From: Desulfofundulus salinus
GTDB taxonomy: Bacteria; Bacillota; Desulfotomaculia; Desulfotomaculales; Desulfovirgulaceae
Direction: 5' to 3'
NCBI RefSeq assembly: GCF_003627965.1
Contig: NZ_RBWE01000001.1
Coordinates: 814,507 to 878,506 of the forward strand
Length of the DNA: 64,000 nucleotides
Under the pieces are notes generated by a model. It was not told the origin of the DNA, did not search any database, and was given only the letters and a program-made list of their open reading frames with translations. Made by a program: the position numbers and the translations under genes. Shown piece by piece: positions 17,492 to 26,301 of the stretch (position 1 is the stretch's first letter; each line of letters opens with the position of its first letter).

Positions 17492-19264
17492 TCAATTATT
17501 TTCCAGTTTCAAAAGACCTTCTAGATTTTGTCTTAAAATAAAGAGCTTTTGTTTTTCCTCTTCGCATTTGGCACGGGATTTTTCTTGTTCGGCGACACTG
17601 GCTTTCTTTTCCTTAAGTGCTTTTTGCAAAGCGTTTTTAAGGCTGAAGGCAACAGCGTCCGAGCGCAACCTCAGTTCACCTGCCACCTGGCGTACTTTTT
17701 CCTTTAAACTCTCCACCAGGTCGGCCCGCACCCTCCCACAGTTGCGGTTCAAAAGCTCCGCCAAACTGGCACGGGTTTTGGTAAGTATGTGTTTCTTAAG
17801 CAATGCCTTTGGTAAAAGAGATGCCACGGTCAATTCTTCAAAAGCGGGAATAAAGGTGGGGTGTTCGTAAAAGTGGAAGTAGAAGTAGCGATCGCCCAGA
17901 ATATAGTCTTTATAAGCCGTTTTGTGTACTTCTACCTGGAAAATTTCTGCCGAGGCAGCCATCAAACGGTCTACTATATCTTCGATGCGCCGAAAAAACC
18001 GTCCGGCCACCCGGGCGAATTCCTGCTGCATTATTTCTTTTTCGCGTTCCCTTTGTTTTTCCAGCACGCCCAGGATTATCTTCTTAATGTAATCCTGGGC
18101 CAGGCCGGCAGTTTCTTTCACCGAATGCCTGGGGTAATTATCCTCAATAAAGTCCTCCAGCTGCCCGGCCAGCTGGGGAAACACACGGCGTTCAAAAGTT
18201 TCCATGTCTTCCGCCACCCGCGCGGCCAGCTTATCTACCTCCCGGTAAAGCAAGTAGATGCTGTCTTCCCGTTCCTGCTCCAGATGTGCCAGTTCTGTTT
18301 CAAAGGCGGCAATCTTCCTCTCCAGCTCTTCAAGGGAATCTTCCATACCGCGCCGCCAGAGCTCCAGGCCCAGCTCCAGTTCGTTCAGGATGCGCAGCGC
18401 CCGCGAGGCCGTGGCTGAAATAATGAGCGCTCCCTTCTGGCACCTGATCAAATCGTTTATCAGGTTCTCCAGTTCCGTCATCCGGCTTGTTTTCAGCCGT
18501 TCTGCATCATTTTGCTCTTTTCCTTCCAGTGCCAGGCGGGCTGAAAGCGGGACCAGTAAAATGTCCTGAGTCTGAAGTTGTTCTTGCAGCATCCTGCGGG
18601 TGAAGTCTAAAGCTTCCGCCAGATCATCCGGACTGACAATGTCAATTTTGTTCAGCACAAATATGAGCTTATGCACATGATGCCGTACGTCGCGCAGGTA
18701 ATCCAGTTCTCCCTTGCCCAGCGGTGCATCCACCGAAATAACAAAAAGCGCTGCGTCGGCCCGGGGCAGGTAGCCGTAAGCCGCTTCGGTATTATGGGTG
18801 TAGGCCGAACCCACCCCGGGAGTATCCACCAGAATAATCCCCTCCGCTAAAAAAGGGGCGGGATAAATGACCTCGACTTCACGTACTTTCTTAACGTTGC
18901 GGGGGTTTTCTTTTTCCGTTACATACCGCACGATATCCCCAACGGGTACTTTTTCGGCCCGCCCGTCCAGGAACACGACCGTTGCCTGTGGTTCCATGCC
19001 ATAGCGTATAAAGGTGGGGATCGCTGTAAGAGGTACGATGGCAGTGGGCAGAATGCGTGCCCCCACCAGGGCATTGATCAGGGTTGACTTGCCCCGCTTA
19101 AACTCACCCATCACCACCAGGGTGAATGTCTCTGAGGCAACCCGGGCCAGGCTTTCGGTGAGCAGGTCCACCGCAAAGCGGTTTTCTCCGGCTTCAGCCA
19201 GAGTGATCAATTGTTCGACTGCATTGCTGAGCAGTGTTTTTTGTTCACGAAAATGTTCCAGCAT
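17492..19264 (-). CDS. Bacterial dynamin-like GTPase, under a fluoride riboswitch
   Basis: The 590-aa protein has a dynamin-family GTPase domain: P-loop GEFKRGKST (53-61), switch region around PTAIVPLTAIPT, DTPG (147-150) and NKID (205-208). Long coiled-coil helices (about 300-420) follow, then a hydrophobic loop region near 460-480 and a final coiled coil, the usual bacterial dynamin layout. Family members bind and remodel membranes and help survive membrane stress. ATG 19264 has AGAGGTGATC upstream. The fluoride riboswitch at 19315-19397 ends 50 bp before it, so expression should rise with fluoride. Confidence 0.88.
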   Translation of the reverse strand: MLEHFREQKTLLSNAVEQLITLAEAGENRFAVDLLTESLARVASETFTLVVMGEFKRGKSTLINALVGARILPTAIVPLTAIPTFIRYGMEPQATVVFLDGRAEKVPVGDIVRYVTEKENPRNVKKVREVEVIYPAPFLAEGIILVDTPGVGSAYTHNTEAAYGYLPRADAALFVISVDAPLGKGELDYLRDVRHHVHKLIFVLNKIDIVSPDDLAEALDFTRRMLQEQLQTQDILLVPLSARLALEGKEQNDAERLKTSRMTELENLINDLIRCQKGALIISATASRALRILNELELGLELWRRGMEDSLEELERKIAAFETELAHLEQEREDSIYLLYREVDKLAARVAEDMETFERRVFPQLAGQLEDFIEDNYPRHSVKETAGLAQDYIKKIILGVLEKQREREKEIMQQEFARVAGRFFRRIEDIVDRLMAASAEIFQVEVHKTAYKDYILGDRYFYFHFYEHPTFIPAFEELTVASLLPKALLKKHILTKTRASLAELLNRNCGRVRADLVESLKEKVRQVAGELRLRSDAVAFSLKNALQKALKEKKASVAEQEKSRAKCEEEKQKLFILRQNLEGLLKLENN

Positions 19265-19314
19265 CAACCGATCACCTCTTTAACTTGTTTAAGGTAGCAG
19301 TATGCCGGAAAATG

Positions 19315-19397
19315 AACAAAAACTCCTACCATCACCTTACTGGATTTTGGTAGGAGCCATCAGCCCTTCCGGGCGTTCCAGGCGAGCTCCATCGCCG
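19315..19397 (-). ncRNA. Fluoride (crcB-type) riboswitch with terminator, upstream of the dynamin-like gene
   Basis: On the minus strand the aptamer reads GGCGAUGGAGCUCGCC, then a short joining stretch, GCCC-GGAA-GGGC, then UGAUGGCUCCUACC. This matches the fluoride aptamer architecture known from Thermotoga petrophila (GGGCGAUG, CCGCCC, GGGCUGAUGG, CUCUAC) almost block by block. CUCCUACCA of the aptamer is then repeated as its complement UGGUAGGAG followed by UUUUU, forming a terminator that would compete with the aptamer. Fluoride binding should prevent termination, so this is an ON switch. Confidence 0.95.
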
Positions 19398-19414
19398 TGG
19401 AGCAGATTATTAGA

Positions 19415-19846
19415 TTAGTCTTCCCTGCCTTTGGCCACCAGTACATCACACGCTGCGTGACGGATTACGTAGGAAGAAACGCTGCCCATGACCAGCTTTT
19501 GAATGGCGCTCCAGCCGTGGGTTCCCACGACTATCAAATCAAAATTATTCTCCCGGGCATAGCGTACGATGGTTTCCCCCACGTGGCCGAAGATCAGATG
19601 CGTGGTCAGCTTTACGTTCTTACCGGCTGCTCTGGAAACTGCATCTCCCAGCTTCTTTTCGTAAAATTCCCGTGCCCTGGTCACCATGTCGTCTACTTCT
19701 GCCACCGTGCCCGCATAATCGGGCAGGTTCACCACGGCAACCGCGTGCAGCTCGCACCCGCAGCAACGGGCCAGCTCCATTCCTGCAGACAGGGCCTTGT
19801 TGGAGTATGGAGAACCATCATAGGCCACCATGATCTTGCGGTACAT
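19415..19846 (-). CDS. Universal stress protein UspA family
   Basis: The 143-aa protein has the single-domain Usp fold, N-terminal KIMVAYDGSPYSNKAL and the ATP-binding motif GTHGWSAIQKLVMGSVS near the C-terminus. It lies 130 bp downstream of the CPA2 antiporter and probably shares its fluoride-riboswitch transcript; Usp and antiporter genes are both known members of fluoride regulons. The second riboswitch begins 18 bp after its stop and serves the next gene. Confidence 0.92.
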   Translation of the reverse strand: MYRKIMVAYDGSPYSNKALSAGMELARCCGCELHAVAVVNLPDYAGTVAEVDDMVTRAREFYEKKLGDAVSRAAGKNVKLTTHLIFGHVGETIVRYARENNFDLIVVGTHGWSAIQKLVMGSVSSYVIRHAACDVLVAKGRED

Positions 19847-19976
19847 AATCTCACCCTTTCGTTATTCTACCGCCTTTCAGGCGATTGCTTTCTGAATCTT
19901 TTCAGGGATATTAGCTCCTCTTTTCCGCAGCGACTTTCAGATAAATTGTTCCGGAAGGATTCTTAAAAACAGGTCT

Positions 19977-21149
19977 TCACTTCTCCGGTGCCGGGCGGCT
20001 TTTGGAGATGGAAACTGCTTCCCCGGCTTCGGCCGCTTCTACCCGGGGCCGGAAAAAGGCCTGGGCGATAATGGTGGGAATTACCCCGCTGGCTATCACC
20101 ACCGTGACCAGGACGGTATATTGTTGCTGGTTGATGAAATTATGGCTCAACCCGAAAAGTGCCGAGATGGTGCCAAAGGTCAGGCCGGTGGACATGAGCA
20201 ATGTGGTGTACATGCCCTCACGGGGTTTATACCTGAACAGCCAGGTTAAAGGCCATACCCCGGCAAACTTGGTGGCCATTTTCACCACCAGCAGGATCAG
20301 GATCAGCCCAAGGGAACCGGCGACGGCGGGCAGGGAAACATACAGACCTGCTTTCAGGAAGTAGAATGGGGTGAGGAAGGCAAAGGCGGCGGCCCGGATG
20401 CGCTGCAAAAGTTCTTTTTCACTTTGAAAGAAACCCGCCAGGGCCAGGCCCAGCAGGTAGGCCGGCAAAACCGCTTCGCTGTTGGCCTTGTTGGCCAGCC
20501 CGCCCAGCAACAGCAGGGCAAAAAGCACGTATTTTACTTCAATCTGGCTTACCTGGCGGCCGAACCTTTCCTGAAAGGCGGGTGTGATTTTGGGCATTAA
20601 TAACAGGACAACCGCGGTGGCCGCAATAAAGATGAGCATCCAGTAGTCATAGTTGGCAAAAAGTATACCCAGGGCCAGCACCGTACCCAGGTCGGTAATA
20701 AAACATGCGGCCAGGATGACTTGCCCCAGTTCTGTTTCATTCAGGCGCGTTTCCACCATGACTGCGTAAACTATGGCCACGGAAGTGGTGGAAAGGGCGA
20801 TGCCGGCAATCTGCGCAGCCTGCAGGTTCCACCCGGCCACATAGTAGGCATAGGCAAAAGCTCCCAGGAAAGGGAATAGAAAAGATACCAAACCCAAGGA
20901 AACACTTTCCTTGAATTTGCTTTTCAGCACCGCCGGATCAACCTCGGCCCCGGCCAGAAAGGTGAGGACAATGGCGCCCAATCCCGCCAGGAAGTTAACC
21001 CAGGTATTTACTTCCAGTCCCAGGTAATTACCACCGATTACCCCCACCATGATCTCCACCATGGCCACCGATATACCGGTACGTACGGAAATCAACCCGG
21101 CGGCCAGGGCCAGCCCAATCCAGGTGGCCGCCACAAGCCACGTGTTCAA
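19977..21149 (-). CDS. CPA2-type Na+/H+ (cation:proton) antiporter, under a fluoride riboswitch
   Basis: The 390-aa protein has about 12 hydrophobic segments and the Kef/NapA-like layout (GLEVNTWVNFLAGLGAIVLTFLAG-type TM, then SVAIVYAVMVETRLN, then ACFITDLGTVLALGI with the conserved Asp). It lacks a cytosolic KTN/RCK domain. Antiporters of this type are recurrent fluoride-riboswitch targets and may support ion balance during fluoride efflux. It lies 33 bp downstream of the riboswitch terminator. Confidence 0.92.
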   Translation of the reverse strand: MNTWLVAATWIGLALAAGLISVRTGISVAMVEIMVGVIGGNYLGLEVNTWVNFLAGLGAIVLTFLAGAEVDPAVLKSKFKESVSLGLVSFLFPFLGAFAYAYYVAGWNLQAAQIAGIALSTTSVAIVYAVMVETRLNETELGQVILAACFITDLGTVLALGILFANYDYWMLIFIAATAVVLLLMPKITPAFQERFGRQVSQIEVKYVLFALLLLGGLANKANSEAVLPAYLLGLALAGFFQSEKELLQRIRAAAFAFLTPFYFLKAGLYVSLPAVAGSLGLILILLVVKMATKFAGVWPLTWLFRYKPREGMYTTLLMSTGLTFGTISALFGLSHNFINQQQYTVLVTVVIASGVIPTIIAQAFFRPRVEAAEAGEAVSISKSRPAPEK

Positions 21150-21182
21150 AGAAAATACCTCCTTTTCTCGCTAAGTTGCATT

Positions 21183-21267
21183 AAAAAAGCTCCTACCGGA
21201 AATCCCGCAGGATTCTGGTAGGAGCTATTAGCCTGGGAAAGGCAATTTAAGGCGAGCTCCATCGCCT
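21183..21267 (-). ncRNA. Fluoride (crcB-type) riboswitch with terminator, upstream of the antiporter
   Basis: The minus strand reads AGGCGAUGGAGCUCGCCU, then UUAAAUUGCCU, a short loop, AGGCUAAUAGCUCCUACC. The same stems as the copy at 19315-19397 are present, with GCUAAUAGC where that copy has GCUGAUGGC. AGCUCCUACC is answered by GGUAGGAGCU plus UUUUUU, forming the terminator. It controls the antiporter and probably uspA. Confidence 0.95.
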
Positions 21268-21356
21268 GGTTGGATATATCTGACGAAAGTATATTAGCAT
21301 GTTTAGCCAGAAGGTGTCAATAAGAAACTACTTGATACGGACACAGGAACACTCTA

Positions 21357-22106
21357 CTATTTTACAGCCAGGAAAAACAAGTACAGGAGTAATAAAATCA
21401 CCGGCTGGTGTACCAGGTAGATGGTCAGCGAATGCCGGCCCAGGAATTGTAAGGACCGGCCCAGCGGGTGGAAGGGCAGGGGAGAATGGGGAAAAAGGCT
21501 TCGTTTAGAGGGGTAAAACATTTGCCCCAGGACCATGCCCCACAGGAACACCCCAAACCAGGGGAGAAGGGGGTAATAGTCCACGGAAAAGAAGTCCTCC
21601 CTCACCAGGCCCAGCCAGGCCAGCCAGTTGTGGGGCCAGGTAAGGGTGCCGGTATAGTGTTCGGCCAGCAGGATAAGGGCGCCCAGGACCGTTAGAACCG
21701 GTGAAGGCAGTCCCATGAAAAGGGGGGCCAGGATCATGCTTGTCCCCAGGAATTGCAGGATGCCGAAGATGATGTTGCTCCCGGGGAGCGCCACCCCGGT
21801 AATGATATAAATGATGAACCCCCACAGGAGGATTTTTATACCCCGCCGCAGGTTATTGGTGCTGAAGAAAGAGCTTATGCCCGCAATGAGGATGAAGAGA
21901 ATGGCCGCTCCTTTTCCGGTATAGTAAATTAGCCCCTTCTGGTAATCCAGGGGAAGATGGTAAAACTCTGCCAGGTCGTAAAGTAAGTGAAAGGTCACCA
22001 TCAACAGGAGGGCCACTCCCCGGAACAGGTCAATTTCCCATACGCGGTTGATCGATGCGGCTTTTATGTGCTTTTTTACTGTGCTCGCGCTGACGGTCGG
22101 CTTTAT
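21357..22106 (-). CDS. DUF1624 (HGSNAT-like acyltransferase) membrane protein, possible ATA start
   Basis: The product (219 aa from GTG 22016, 249 aa if started at ATA 22106) is a multi-span membrane protein of the DUF1624 type. The conserved RVWEIDLFRGVALLLMVTFHLLYDL block lies partly upstream of the first conventional start, so GTG 22016 would cut it. No ATG, GTG or TTG exists between that block and the upstream stop. A good GGAGG lies 9 bp before ATA 22106-22104, so I propose ATA initiation or a sequence variant. It follows the small membrane gene by 16 bp. Confidence 0.65.
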   Translation of the reverse strand: MKPTVSASTVKKHIKAASINRVWEIDLFRGVALLLMVTFHLLYDLAEFYHLPLDYQKGLIYYTGKGAAILFILIAGISSFFSTNNLRRGIKILLWGFIIYIITGVALPGSNIIFGILQFLGTSMILAPLFMGLPSPVLTVLGALILLAEHYTGTLTWPHNWLAWLGLVREDFFSVDYYPLLPWFGVFLWGMVLGQMFYPSKRSLFPHSPLPFHPLGRSLQFLGRHSLTIYLVHQPVILLLLYLFFLAVK

Positions 22107-22122
22107 GGCCGGATTCCTCCGT

Positions 22123-22326
22123 TCAAATGTGCCTTTTGTTCATGTGCGAAATGACAATGGGCATGGTGATGATCATGCTCAAGATAAAGACCCACACGGC
22201 GCCTCCGATGCGGGCCACGGGCGGATAGGAAATCCCCGTGGCATATGTGGCCAGAAGAAAGAGAAGGGCGGCGGTCAGGGAGATGCCCGTGTAGATCAAG
22301 AGGCTCTTGCGGGCTGGGTCACTCAT
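22123..22326 (-). CDS. Small two-helix membrane protein, unknown
   Basis: The 67-aa product has two predicted transmembrane helices (SLLIYTGISLTAALLFLLAT and a Trp-Val-Phe-rich second one) and a basic C-terminus. AAAGGAGTGG precedes the ATG. It lies between copA and the DUF1624 gene on the same strand. I recognise no family; it could be a subunit of the DUF1624 protein. Confidence 0.6.
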   Translation of the reverse strand: MSDPARKSLLIYTGISLTAALLFLLATYATGISYPPVARIGGAVWVFILSMIITMPIVISHMNKRHI

Positions 22327-22478
22327 CTAACTTCCACTCCTTTCCGGTTCCTGAGGTTCGTAAATGTCCAGTTAAACCACTCTGTTAATTCCGAAGGCAA
22401 TCGTTGTCCAGGGCGAACGATTTTGCAGAGTGCCGGTAACAGCACCCGGGGTTTTGCGACGGTATCGACAAGGATGCG

Positions 22479-24983
22479 TTATCCCCTCTTCATGGAGGGG
22501 ACAAAACGTTTTAAGAGCAGGGTGTTCAGGGTTACCGATACCGAGCTCATAGCCATAAAGAAGGCGGCCAGCTCCGGGCTTACAATCAGGCCAGTAAAGG
22601 GGTAGAGCACGCCGGCGGCAATGGGAATGCCCAGGCTGTTGTAAATAAAGGCCCAGACCAGGTTTTGGCGCACTTTGCGCATCGTCGCCCGGGCTATTTC
22701 TATGGCCGAAACCACGTCCCGCAGGTCGGCCTTGATCAGGATTACCTCGCCCGTTTCCTTGGCGATGTCTGTGCCCGTGCCAATGGCCATGCCCACGTCG
22801 GCGGCCGCCAGGGCCGGGGCGTCGTTGATACCGTCTCCCACCATGGCTACCCGCAGGCCGCGGGCCTGCAGCTTGCGCACCTCTTCGGCCTTGTCCTGGG
22901 GCAGCACTTCCGCCAGTACTTTTTCAATACCCGCCTGGCGAGCGATGGCTTCGGCGGTGCGGCGGTTGTCGCCGGTGATCATGATGACCTGTATACCCAT
23001 TTTTTTCAGCCTGGCGATGGCCTGGGGAACGTTTTCCTTTATCGTATCGGCCACCGCAATTACCCCGGCCGCCTGCCCGTCCACCGCCAGGAGCATGGCG
23101 GTTTTTCCATCCTGCTCCAGGGATTCTACATAGGGCAGCAGGGTTTCAAAAGGCACGCCTTCCCTTTCCATTAACCGGCGGTTGCCCAGCAATATGGAGC
23201 GGCCCCGGTAGCGGGCTTTGATGCCGTGGCCGGGGATGGCCTCGAAATTCTCGGCATCTTCCACGTTCAGCCCGTCCTTTTCGGCTCCGCGGACAATTGC
23301 TTCACCCAGGGGGTGTTCGGAGTTCTTCTCCGCCGCGGCGGCCAGGCTGAGCACTTCCTCCCGCGTGAAGCCGGGGGCGGGGATGACGTCGGTGAGGGAA
23401 GGTTCACCCCGGGTGATGGTGCCCGTTTTGTCGAACAGTACCACCTGCAGTGCGGCGGTGGCCTCCACAGCATCGGCTCCTTTGAAGAGAATGCCGTTTT
23501 CAGCTCCCTTTCCCGTCCCGGCCATCATGGCGCTGGGAGTGGCCAGTCCCAGGGCGCAGGGGCAGGAAATGACCAGGGTGGTCACGCTTAAAAGCAGGGC
23601 GAAGCCAAAGACTCCCACCTGGGCCAGATTGTAAGGTGACAGGATAAAGTGACTGTCCGGCCGGAAAAAGGTGTGGTAACCGTAAAAAAACCAGAAGAGG
23701 AAAACGACCAGCGCCAGTACATGGACTCCGGCAATGAAGTGTCCGGCCACCAGATCGGCCAGCCTTTGCACCGGTGCCTTGGTGGCCTGGGCGTCTTCCA
23801 CCAGGCGGATGATCTGGGCCAGGGCCGTGTCCCGCCCCACCCTGGTGGCCTTAAATTTAAAGGTTCCGGTTTTGTTGATGGTGGCTCCAATTACTTCGTC
23901 ACCCGGCTTTTTCTCCACCGGGATGCTTTCCCCGGTGATCATGGACTCGTCCACCGCCGAATGCCCTTCAATTACCCTTCCGTCCACCGGGATACTTTCC
24001 CCGGGACGCACCACAACCACATCGCCGGGTACCACATCAAGGGCGGCAATTTCCATCTCCCGGCCTTCCCGGATCACCCGGGCGGTTTTGGGCTGCAGGT
24101 TCAGCAGCTTCCGAATGGCTTCGGAGACACGCCCCCGGGTGAGGGCTTCCAGGTAGCGGCCCAGGACGATAAAGGCGGTTAACAGGGCGGCCGATTCAAA
24201 AAAGGTGGCCCCTTTGCCCCCAAAGCCGGCCCCGGGCCAGAAAGTGTTAATGGTGGCGATGATATAAGCAGCTCCTATTCCCGTGGCATAGAGAAGGTTC
24301 ATATCGGTGGCGCCCTTCTTTAGGCCGTTGAAGCTGTGCACGAAGAACTGCCAGCCGGCGATGAAGACCACCGGGGTGGTCAGCGCCCACAAAAAGAGGG
24401 TATTGCCCATAAACTCGGGAACAAAACGGGGGAGAATCCACACGTCCCGGAACATGCCCAGCATTACCAGGAGGGATAGGGGCCAGGCAATCCACATGTT
24501 CCGGGCTTGGCGGCGTATTTCCTGCCGGCGGGCCTGCCTCTCCAGGTCCAGGGCTTCCTGTCCCGTGGCCTTCTCGGCCACCTCGTAGCCCAGACCGGCG
24601 ATTGCTTCTTTAATTTGGGTCGGTGTCACCGTACCCGGATAAAAGGTTGCCCGGGCGGATTCCGCGGGGAGGCTTACAGCTACCTTTAATACTCCGGGCA
24701 GTTCGGAAACTGCCCGTTCCACCCGGGCTACACAGGCCGCGCAGCTCATGCCCCTTACGGTCAGGTATATTTCCCCGGTGGGTACCTGGTAGCCCAGTTC
24801 CCGGATGGTATTGACCAGCTCTTCCAGGGATACCTTATCCGGATCATATTTCACGTTGGCCTTTCCGGTGACCAGGTTGACCACCGCCCCCGCTACCCCG
24901 GGGGTATTTTTTAAGGCCCGCTCCACCCGGGCCACGCATGCCGCACAGGTCATACCTTCCACGGGAATGCTGATTTGTTTCAT
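22479..24983 (-). CDS. copA: Copper-exporting P1B-type ATPase CopA
   Basis: The 834-aa pump has two N-terminal heavy-metal-binding domains (GMTCAAC and GMSCAAC), the transmembrane CPC motif (C474-P-C476), the phosphorylation site DKTGT (D518), TGES and GDGINDAP. The late MAMSS motif in the last membrane segment indicates Cu+ specificity (P1B-1). It exports cytosolic Cu+. A CsoR operator and promoter lie directly upstream, with the repressor gene csoR next to it. Confidence 0.97.
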   Translation of the reverse strand: MKQISIPVEGMTCAACVARVERALKNTPGVAGAVVNLVTGKANVKYDPDKVSLEELVNTIRELGYQVPTGEIYLTVRGMSCAACVARVERAVSELPGVLKVAVSLPAESARATFYPGTVTPTQIKEAIAGLGYEVAEKATGQEALDLERQARRQEIRRQARNMWIAWPLSLLVMLGMFRDVWILPRFVPEFMGNTLFLWALTTPVVFIAGWQFFVHSFNGLKKGATDMNLLYATGIGAAYIIATINTFWPGAGFGGKGATFFESAALLTAFIVLGRYLEALTRGRVSEAIRKLLNLQPKTARVIREGREMEIAALDVVPGDVVVVRPGESIPVDGRVIEGHSAVDESMITGESIPVEKKPGDEVIGATINKTGTFKFKATRVGRDTALAQIIRLVEDAQATKAPVQRLADLVAGHFIAGVHVLALVVFLFWFFYGYHTFFRPDSHFILSPYNLAQVGVFGFALLLSVTTLVISCPCALGLATPSAMMAGTGKGAENGILFKGADAVEATAALQVVLFDKTGTITRGEPSLTDVIPAPGFTREEVLSLAAAAEKNSEHPLGEAIVRGAEKDGLNVEDAENFEAIPGHGIKARYRGRSILLGNRRLMEREGVPFETLLPYVESLEQDGKTAMLLAVDGQAAGVIAVADTIKENVPQAIARLKKMGIQVIMITGDNRRTAEAIARQAGIEKVLAEVLPQDKAEEVRKLQARGLRVAMVGDGINDAPALAAADVGMAIGTGTDIAKETGEVILIKADLRDVVSAIEIARATMRKVRQNLVWAFIYNSLGIPIAAGVLYPFTGLIVSPELAAFFMAMSSVSVTLNTLLLKRFVPSMKRG

Positions 24984-25033
24984 TTGATTGCCTCCTTATA
25001 CCGGGACCGGTAGCCCTTATGTTTTGTCTACGG

Positions 25034-25048
25034 TACCCCTGTAGGGTA
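25034..25048 (-). promoter_or_regulatory. CsoR operator at copA
   Basis: TACCCCTGTAGGGTA is a near-palindrome of the CsoR type. Its exact reverse complement occurs in front of csoR at 25600-25614. It lies just downstream of the copA -10 element, where bound CsoR would block transcription. Confidence 0.85.
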
Positions 25049-25062
25049 TTTATCTTCTTTCA

Positions 25063-25091
25063 TCATAACCATGTCCGGTTGGAAAAGTCAA
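25063..25091 (-). promoter_or_regulatory. copA promoter
   Basis: On the minus strand TTGACT (25091-25086), a 17-bp spacer and TTATGA (25068-25063) precede the CsoR operator by 14 bp. Confidence 0.65.
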
Positions 25092-25137
25092 TAACATTGA
25101 TTTTAGAATTTCCCACTGTCAGGGTAAATACCAAATG

Positions 25138-25171
25138 AAAAACCCGCAGGCAGTATAGCCGGCGGGTTTTT
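25138..25171. terminator. Bidirectional terminator between csoR and copA
   Basis: AAAAACCCGC (25138-25147) and GCGGGTTTTT (25162-25171) form a perfect stem. On the minus strand it ends the csoR transcript after the 18-aa frame, insulating it from copA. Confidence 0.85.
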
Positions 25172-25207
25172 ACCGCGGGCAGTTTACCGTCTTGCCCAGG
25201 ACTGTAT

Positions 25208-25264
25208 TCAGCAGCCTTCTTTGCAGTGGGCCACGGGGCGAAGCATGTAGTGTTTTCTGAGCAC
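25208..25264 (-). CDS. 18-aa peptide with HCKEGC end, possible copper-linked small protein
   Basis: A frame of 18 codons (GTG start, VLRKHYMLRP then VAHCKEGC) lies 39 bp after csoR. AGGAAAGGAGGGTGAT sits 9 bp before the GTG, one of the strongest ribosome binding sites in the window, and a terminator follows the stop. Two Cys and two His in 18 residues could bind Cu+. No family is recognised; it may instead be a leader or chance frame. Confidence 0.45.
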   Translation of the reverse strand: MLRKHYMLRPVAHCKEGC

Positions 25265-25303
25265 GAGAATCACCCTCCTTTCCTGCCCGGCGCTGGACGC
25301 CGG

Positions 25304-25600
25304 TTATTTGGTAAATTGATCCAATACCTGCATCAGCTCATCGATGGCCTCGTCACCCCGGTTCTGGCGGATGGCCTGGGCCACGCATCCCCGTGTATGG
25401 CTGCGCAAAAGGGATAGGGCTACTTTTTGCAGTGCCGCCCGGGTGGCACTGATCTGCAGGAGGATATCCACGCAGTAGCGGTCTTCCTCAATCATCTTTT
25501 GAATACCGCGGATCTGTCCTTCAATTTTTTTTAAGCGGCTCAAGAGGTCTTCCTTGTTTCTTTCTACATAGGCCAAATCTTGATCACTCACTTCTCTCAT
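25304..25600 (-). CDS. csoR: Copper-sensing repressor CsoR
   Basis: The 98-aa all-helical protein is of the CsoR/RcnR family. The Cu+ ligand set Cys43, His68, Cys72 (C...H-x3-C) is complete, which supports copper rather than formaldehyde or persulfide sensing. It should repress copA and itself: the operator at 25600-25614 overlaps the first base of the start codon. No clear ribosome binding site precedes ATG 25600; GTG 25591 is an alternative. Confidence 0.93.
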   Translation of the reverse strand: MREVSDQDLAYVERNKEDLLSRLKKIEGQIRGIQKMIEEDRYCVDILLQISATRAALQKVALSLLRSHTRGCVAQAIRQNRGDEAIDELMQVLDQFTK

Positions 25601-25614
25601 ACCCTACAGGGGTA
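25600..25614 (-). promoter_or_regulatory. CsoR operator at csoR
   Basis: TACCCTACAGGGGTA is the exact reverse complement of the copA operator. It abuts the csoR start codon, consistent with autorepression. Confidence 0.85.
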
Positions 25615-25665
25615 CCCGATGAGAAGTATATCAGGTGGACGAGTGTATTGTCAAGGAACGCAGGC

Positions 25666-26283
25666 CTACGGTACGTTGATCACCTTTCCAGGACCCGATA
25701 AGGCTTCGTTAATTTCATACATGTTGCTTACCCGGCCCACCTGGAGCTTGTCCTTTAGCTTGTAGTAGTCCAGACAGGTGCCGCAGGAGAGGATGTCCGT
25801 GCCCTTTTCGGCCATCTTTTTTAAATGTTGCAGGACCGGGGAGTTGGTGCAGGTCAGGAATACCCCCGTATTTAAAAAGATGAGCTTATCAGGGGGTGGG
25901 TCGGTTTCGGCCAGGGTGGCGCATAAACTTTTCAACAGTGTCATCCCCAGTTCGGGAGCACCCTGCCCCAGCAGGTTGGAAGTGAAGAAATAGATCAGGG
26001 GGCGGGCTTCCCCGGTACTTTGTGCTACGGGTTTCATGGGGTTGTCCGGGGCTTTTTCCGGCGATTCCCCTTTGGTTATGGTGATTACAAAGTTGCCTTC
26101 CTTTTCTGCAACCTGTACGGGATAGCCGGCGCTGGTGGCAAACATGGTTACGTTTTCCCGGGCTACCGGGTTGTCTACGGTGACGATTATTTCACCGGCA
26201 GGGATTTCTTCCAGCGCTTTCTTGGTGTTGATCACCGGCTGGGGGCAGGCCAGCCCCCGGCAGTCCACTTCTTTTTTCAACAT
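25666..26283 (-). CDS. yedF: YedF-like sulfurtransferase-fold selenium-metabolism protein
   Basis: The 205-aa protein fuses an N-terminal TusA/SirA domain (VDCRGLACPQPV, Cys13 in the CPxP motif) with a C-terminal DsrE-like domain (TSNLLGQGAPELGM, later SCGTCLDYYKL). This two-domain form co-occurs with selenium-using genes and lies directly after selD, 18 bp apart. ATG 26283 has AGAGGTGA 7 bp upstream. The exact reaction is unknown. Confidence 0.88.
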   Translation of the reverse strand: MLKKEVDCRGLACPQPVINTKKALEEIPAGEIIVTVDNPVARENVTMFATSAGYPVQVAEKEGNFVITITKGESPEKAPDNPMKPVAQSTGEARPLIYFFTSNLLGQGAPELGMTLLKSLCATLAETDPPPDKLIFLNTGVFLTCTNSPVLQHLKKMAEKGTDILSCGTCLDYYKLKDKLQVGRVSNMYEINEALSGPGKVINVP

Positions 26284-26301
26284 GAACAATTCACCTCTTC
26301 T

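Noticed and set aside
22048..22605. A 185-codon plus-strand frame
   Set aside because: It is antisense to the small membrane protein, the DUF1624 5' end and the copA 3' end.
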